Assembly (NCBI GenBank): GCA_003153875.1
Contig: PMBY01000169.1
Span: forward strand, 33,262 to 39,445
Origin: Myxococcales bacterium
GTDB lineage: Bacteria; Myxococcota; Polyangia; Fen-1088
Length of the DNA stretch: 6,184 bases
Direction: 5' to 3'
The notes beneath the pieces were generated by a model. The model saw only the letters and a list, made by a program, of their open reading frames with translations. It had not been told where the DNA came from and did not search any database. Below, piece after piece: positions 5,315 to 6,184 of this stretch; position 1 is the stretch's first letter; each line of letters starts with the position of its first letter. Made by a program: the position numbers and the translations under genes.

Positions 5315-6184
5315 TCACTGGGTCAAGCACTCCGCCACCAAAAGCGCTCCAGGGTGCGCCACTATGCCTGACGTCGGCAAGTAGGATATCCGTTGGCCGT
5401 CGTACGAGGCCGCACACCCCAGAAAGCTGTTGTCGTACGAGATGTACCAGCAAGGCCGCAAGTTCTCACTGACAGTGGCGAGCACAGCGTCGATTTGAGC
5501 TTGGGAATAGACGCTGTGCTCGAGACTGGCGGGGTCGAGGATCTTCCCCTGGGCGTCTTTGCATTCGGAGAGGGGTCTAGTTGCCCAACCGGTTTGCTGG
5601 CAGCCAGCTATTCCCAGGGTATCGCAAGGACTCTGGTAGAAAACCTGGCAGTCAGGCTCGATCTCCGGCGTATTCGGGTCAGTGTCGATCAATGGAGCAT
5701 CGATGCAGCCGGGCGACGACACCTCCATCATAGACCTACCCACGTCGGGAACCTGAGCCATCGCATTCGTGAAGTCCGTGTTGCAGATGCTGAGCGTTCG
5801 CCCCCCGTTGCCGAAGGCATCGATGAACCTCTTCAGGCGAAGGCCTCCGTAGGCCTTGTAGATATTGCCATCAGCAGACATCTGGGACGGAATCGTGCAA
5901 ATGGGCATGTAGTCCCACAGGTTCTGCTGCGATGCCGGAAGCGAGGTGGCATCCTTGTCAATCCGGTAGTTGGGGTTGATTTGAAGGTCGGGCGGGAGGT
6001 TCGTGGCGTTCGGGCCCGGGAGCCAGCCGATGATGCCAGACACGAGGATCTTCTGTTTGGCCTGGGCACCCTTGACAGAGTTGACGCTGTCGATCATCTC
6101 CTGAACGTCGATGAGGGGCAAATAGGCGTAGTCTACGTTGTTGGGGTCGTCGGGGCTACCGTTGGGGTTAAGCAGTCTCTTCTC
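5315..6184 (-). CDS. Secreted Cys-rich protein, C-terminal region of a VWA-type surface protein (5' end outside window)
   Basis: The frame is open to the window edge, so the 289 visible residues are the C-terminal part; no convincing internal start exists. The first half looks like the alpha/beta region that follows or completes a VWA-type module in Myxococcota secreted proteins: KQKILVSGIIGW (about 43-54), MPICTIPSQ (93-101), GLRLKRFIDAFG (113-124) and LSICNTDF (131-138). The second half is a cysteine-rich tail with PGCIDAPL, EPDCQV, RPCWYISYD and a final VAEC. Ten cysteines are visible (about 96, 134, 160, 179, 187, 195, 208, 245, 257, 286), an even number that suits disulfides in an exported protein. 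No metal-binding DxSxS motif is in the visible part; it would lie upstream. The gene converges on the Cys-rich lipoprotein gene. Base composition is noticeably less GC-rich than in the glycan genes. Surface display or adhesion is inferred from the family, not shown. Confidence 0.65.
   Translation of the reverse strand, partial: EKRLLNPNGSPDDPNNVDYAYLPLIDVQEMIDSVNSVKGAQAKQKILVSGIIGWLPGPNATNLPPDLQINPNYRIDKDATSLPASQQNLWDYMPICTIPSQMSADGNIYKAYGGLRLKRFIDAFGNGGRTLSICNTDFTNAMAQVPDVGRSMMEVSSPGCIDAPLIDTDPNTPEIEPDCQVFYQSPCDTLGIAGCQQTGWATRPLSECKDAQGKILDPASLEHSVYSQAQIDAVLATVSENLRPCWYISYDNSFLGCAASYDGQRISYLPTSGIVAHPGALLVAECLTQ

Noticed and set aside
6119..6121. TTG at 6121 as start of the minus-strand Cys-rich protein
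   Set aside because: The frame continues without a stop to the window edge, with coding-like residues, and no signal peptide follows this codon. The gene is therefore treated as 5'-truncated.

Overview
The window is high-GC bacterial DNA and most resembles Myxococcota (the former Deltaproteobacteria). The main clues are an exported protein with a Myxococcus-type cysteine-rich repeat (CGNG...GEECDDGN...GDGC pattern), a cysteine-rich surface protein with a domain that usually follows VWA modules in those genomes, frequent GTG starts and tightly overlapping genes. No RNA gene, CRISPR array, integrase or transposase is visible. Genus cannot be decided from the sequence.

Region 1 (1-3174, + strand) is a compact operon-like set of three membrane or membrane-associated genes. 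It holds the C-terminal end of a polytopic protein resembling a polysaccharide flippase, a family 2 glycosyltransferase with a C-terminal membrane domain, and a large multi-spanning protein that looks like a GT-C-type glycosyltransferase. The genes overlap by 4 and 20 nt and each internal start has a good ribosome binding site, so they are probably translated together. The inferred job is building and exporting a cell-surface glycan.

Region 2 (3184-4194, - strand) is an exported alkaline-phosphatase-superfamily hydrolase, convergent with the glycan genes across a 9-nt gap. It is divergent from region 3 across a 70-nt gap, which holds a hexamer direct repeat and a promoter-like pair that would give the next gene an almost leaderless mRNA.

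Region 3 (4265-5310, + strand) is a small periplasmic OmpA-like peptidoglycan-binding protein followed by a putative lipoprotein with one Cys-rich repeat. Between them lies a perfect, AT-rich 17-bp inverted repeat that begins in the stop codon of the OmpA gene. The lipoprotein gene appears to carry a single-base frameshift just after its Cys-rich repeat: codon third-position GC and protein character both move into another frame, which ends at 5310.

Region 4 (5315-6184, - strand) is the C-terminal part of a secreted Cys-rich protein whose 5' end lies outside the window. Regions 2-4 are all envelope or exterior proteins, but nothing in the sequence links them into one pathway. I see no clearly new multi-gene system. 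The best leads are the frameshifted lipoprotein, the perfect inverted repeat and the possible leaderless start.
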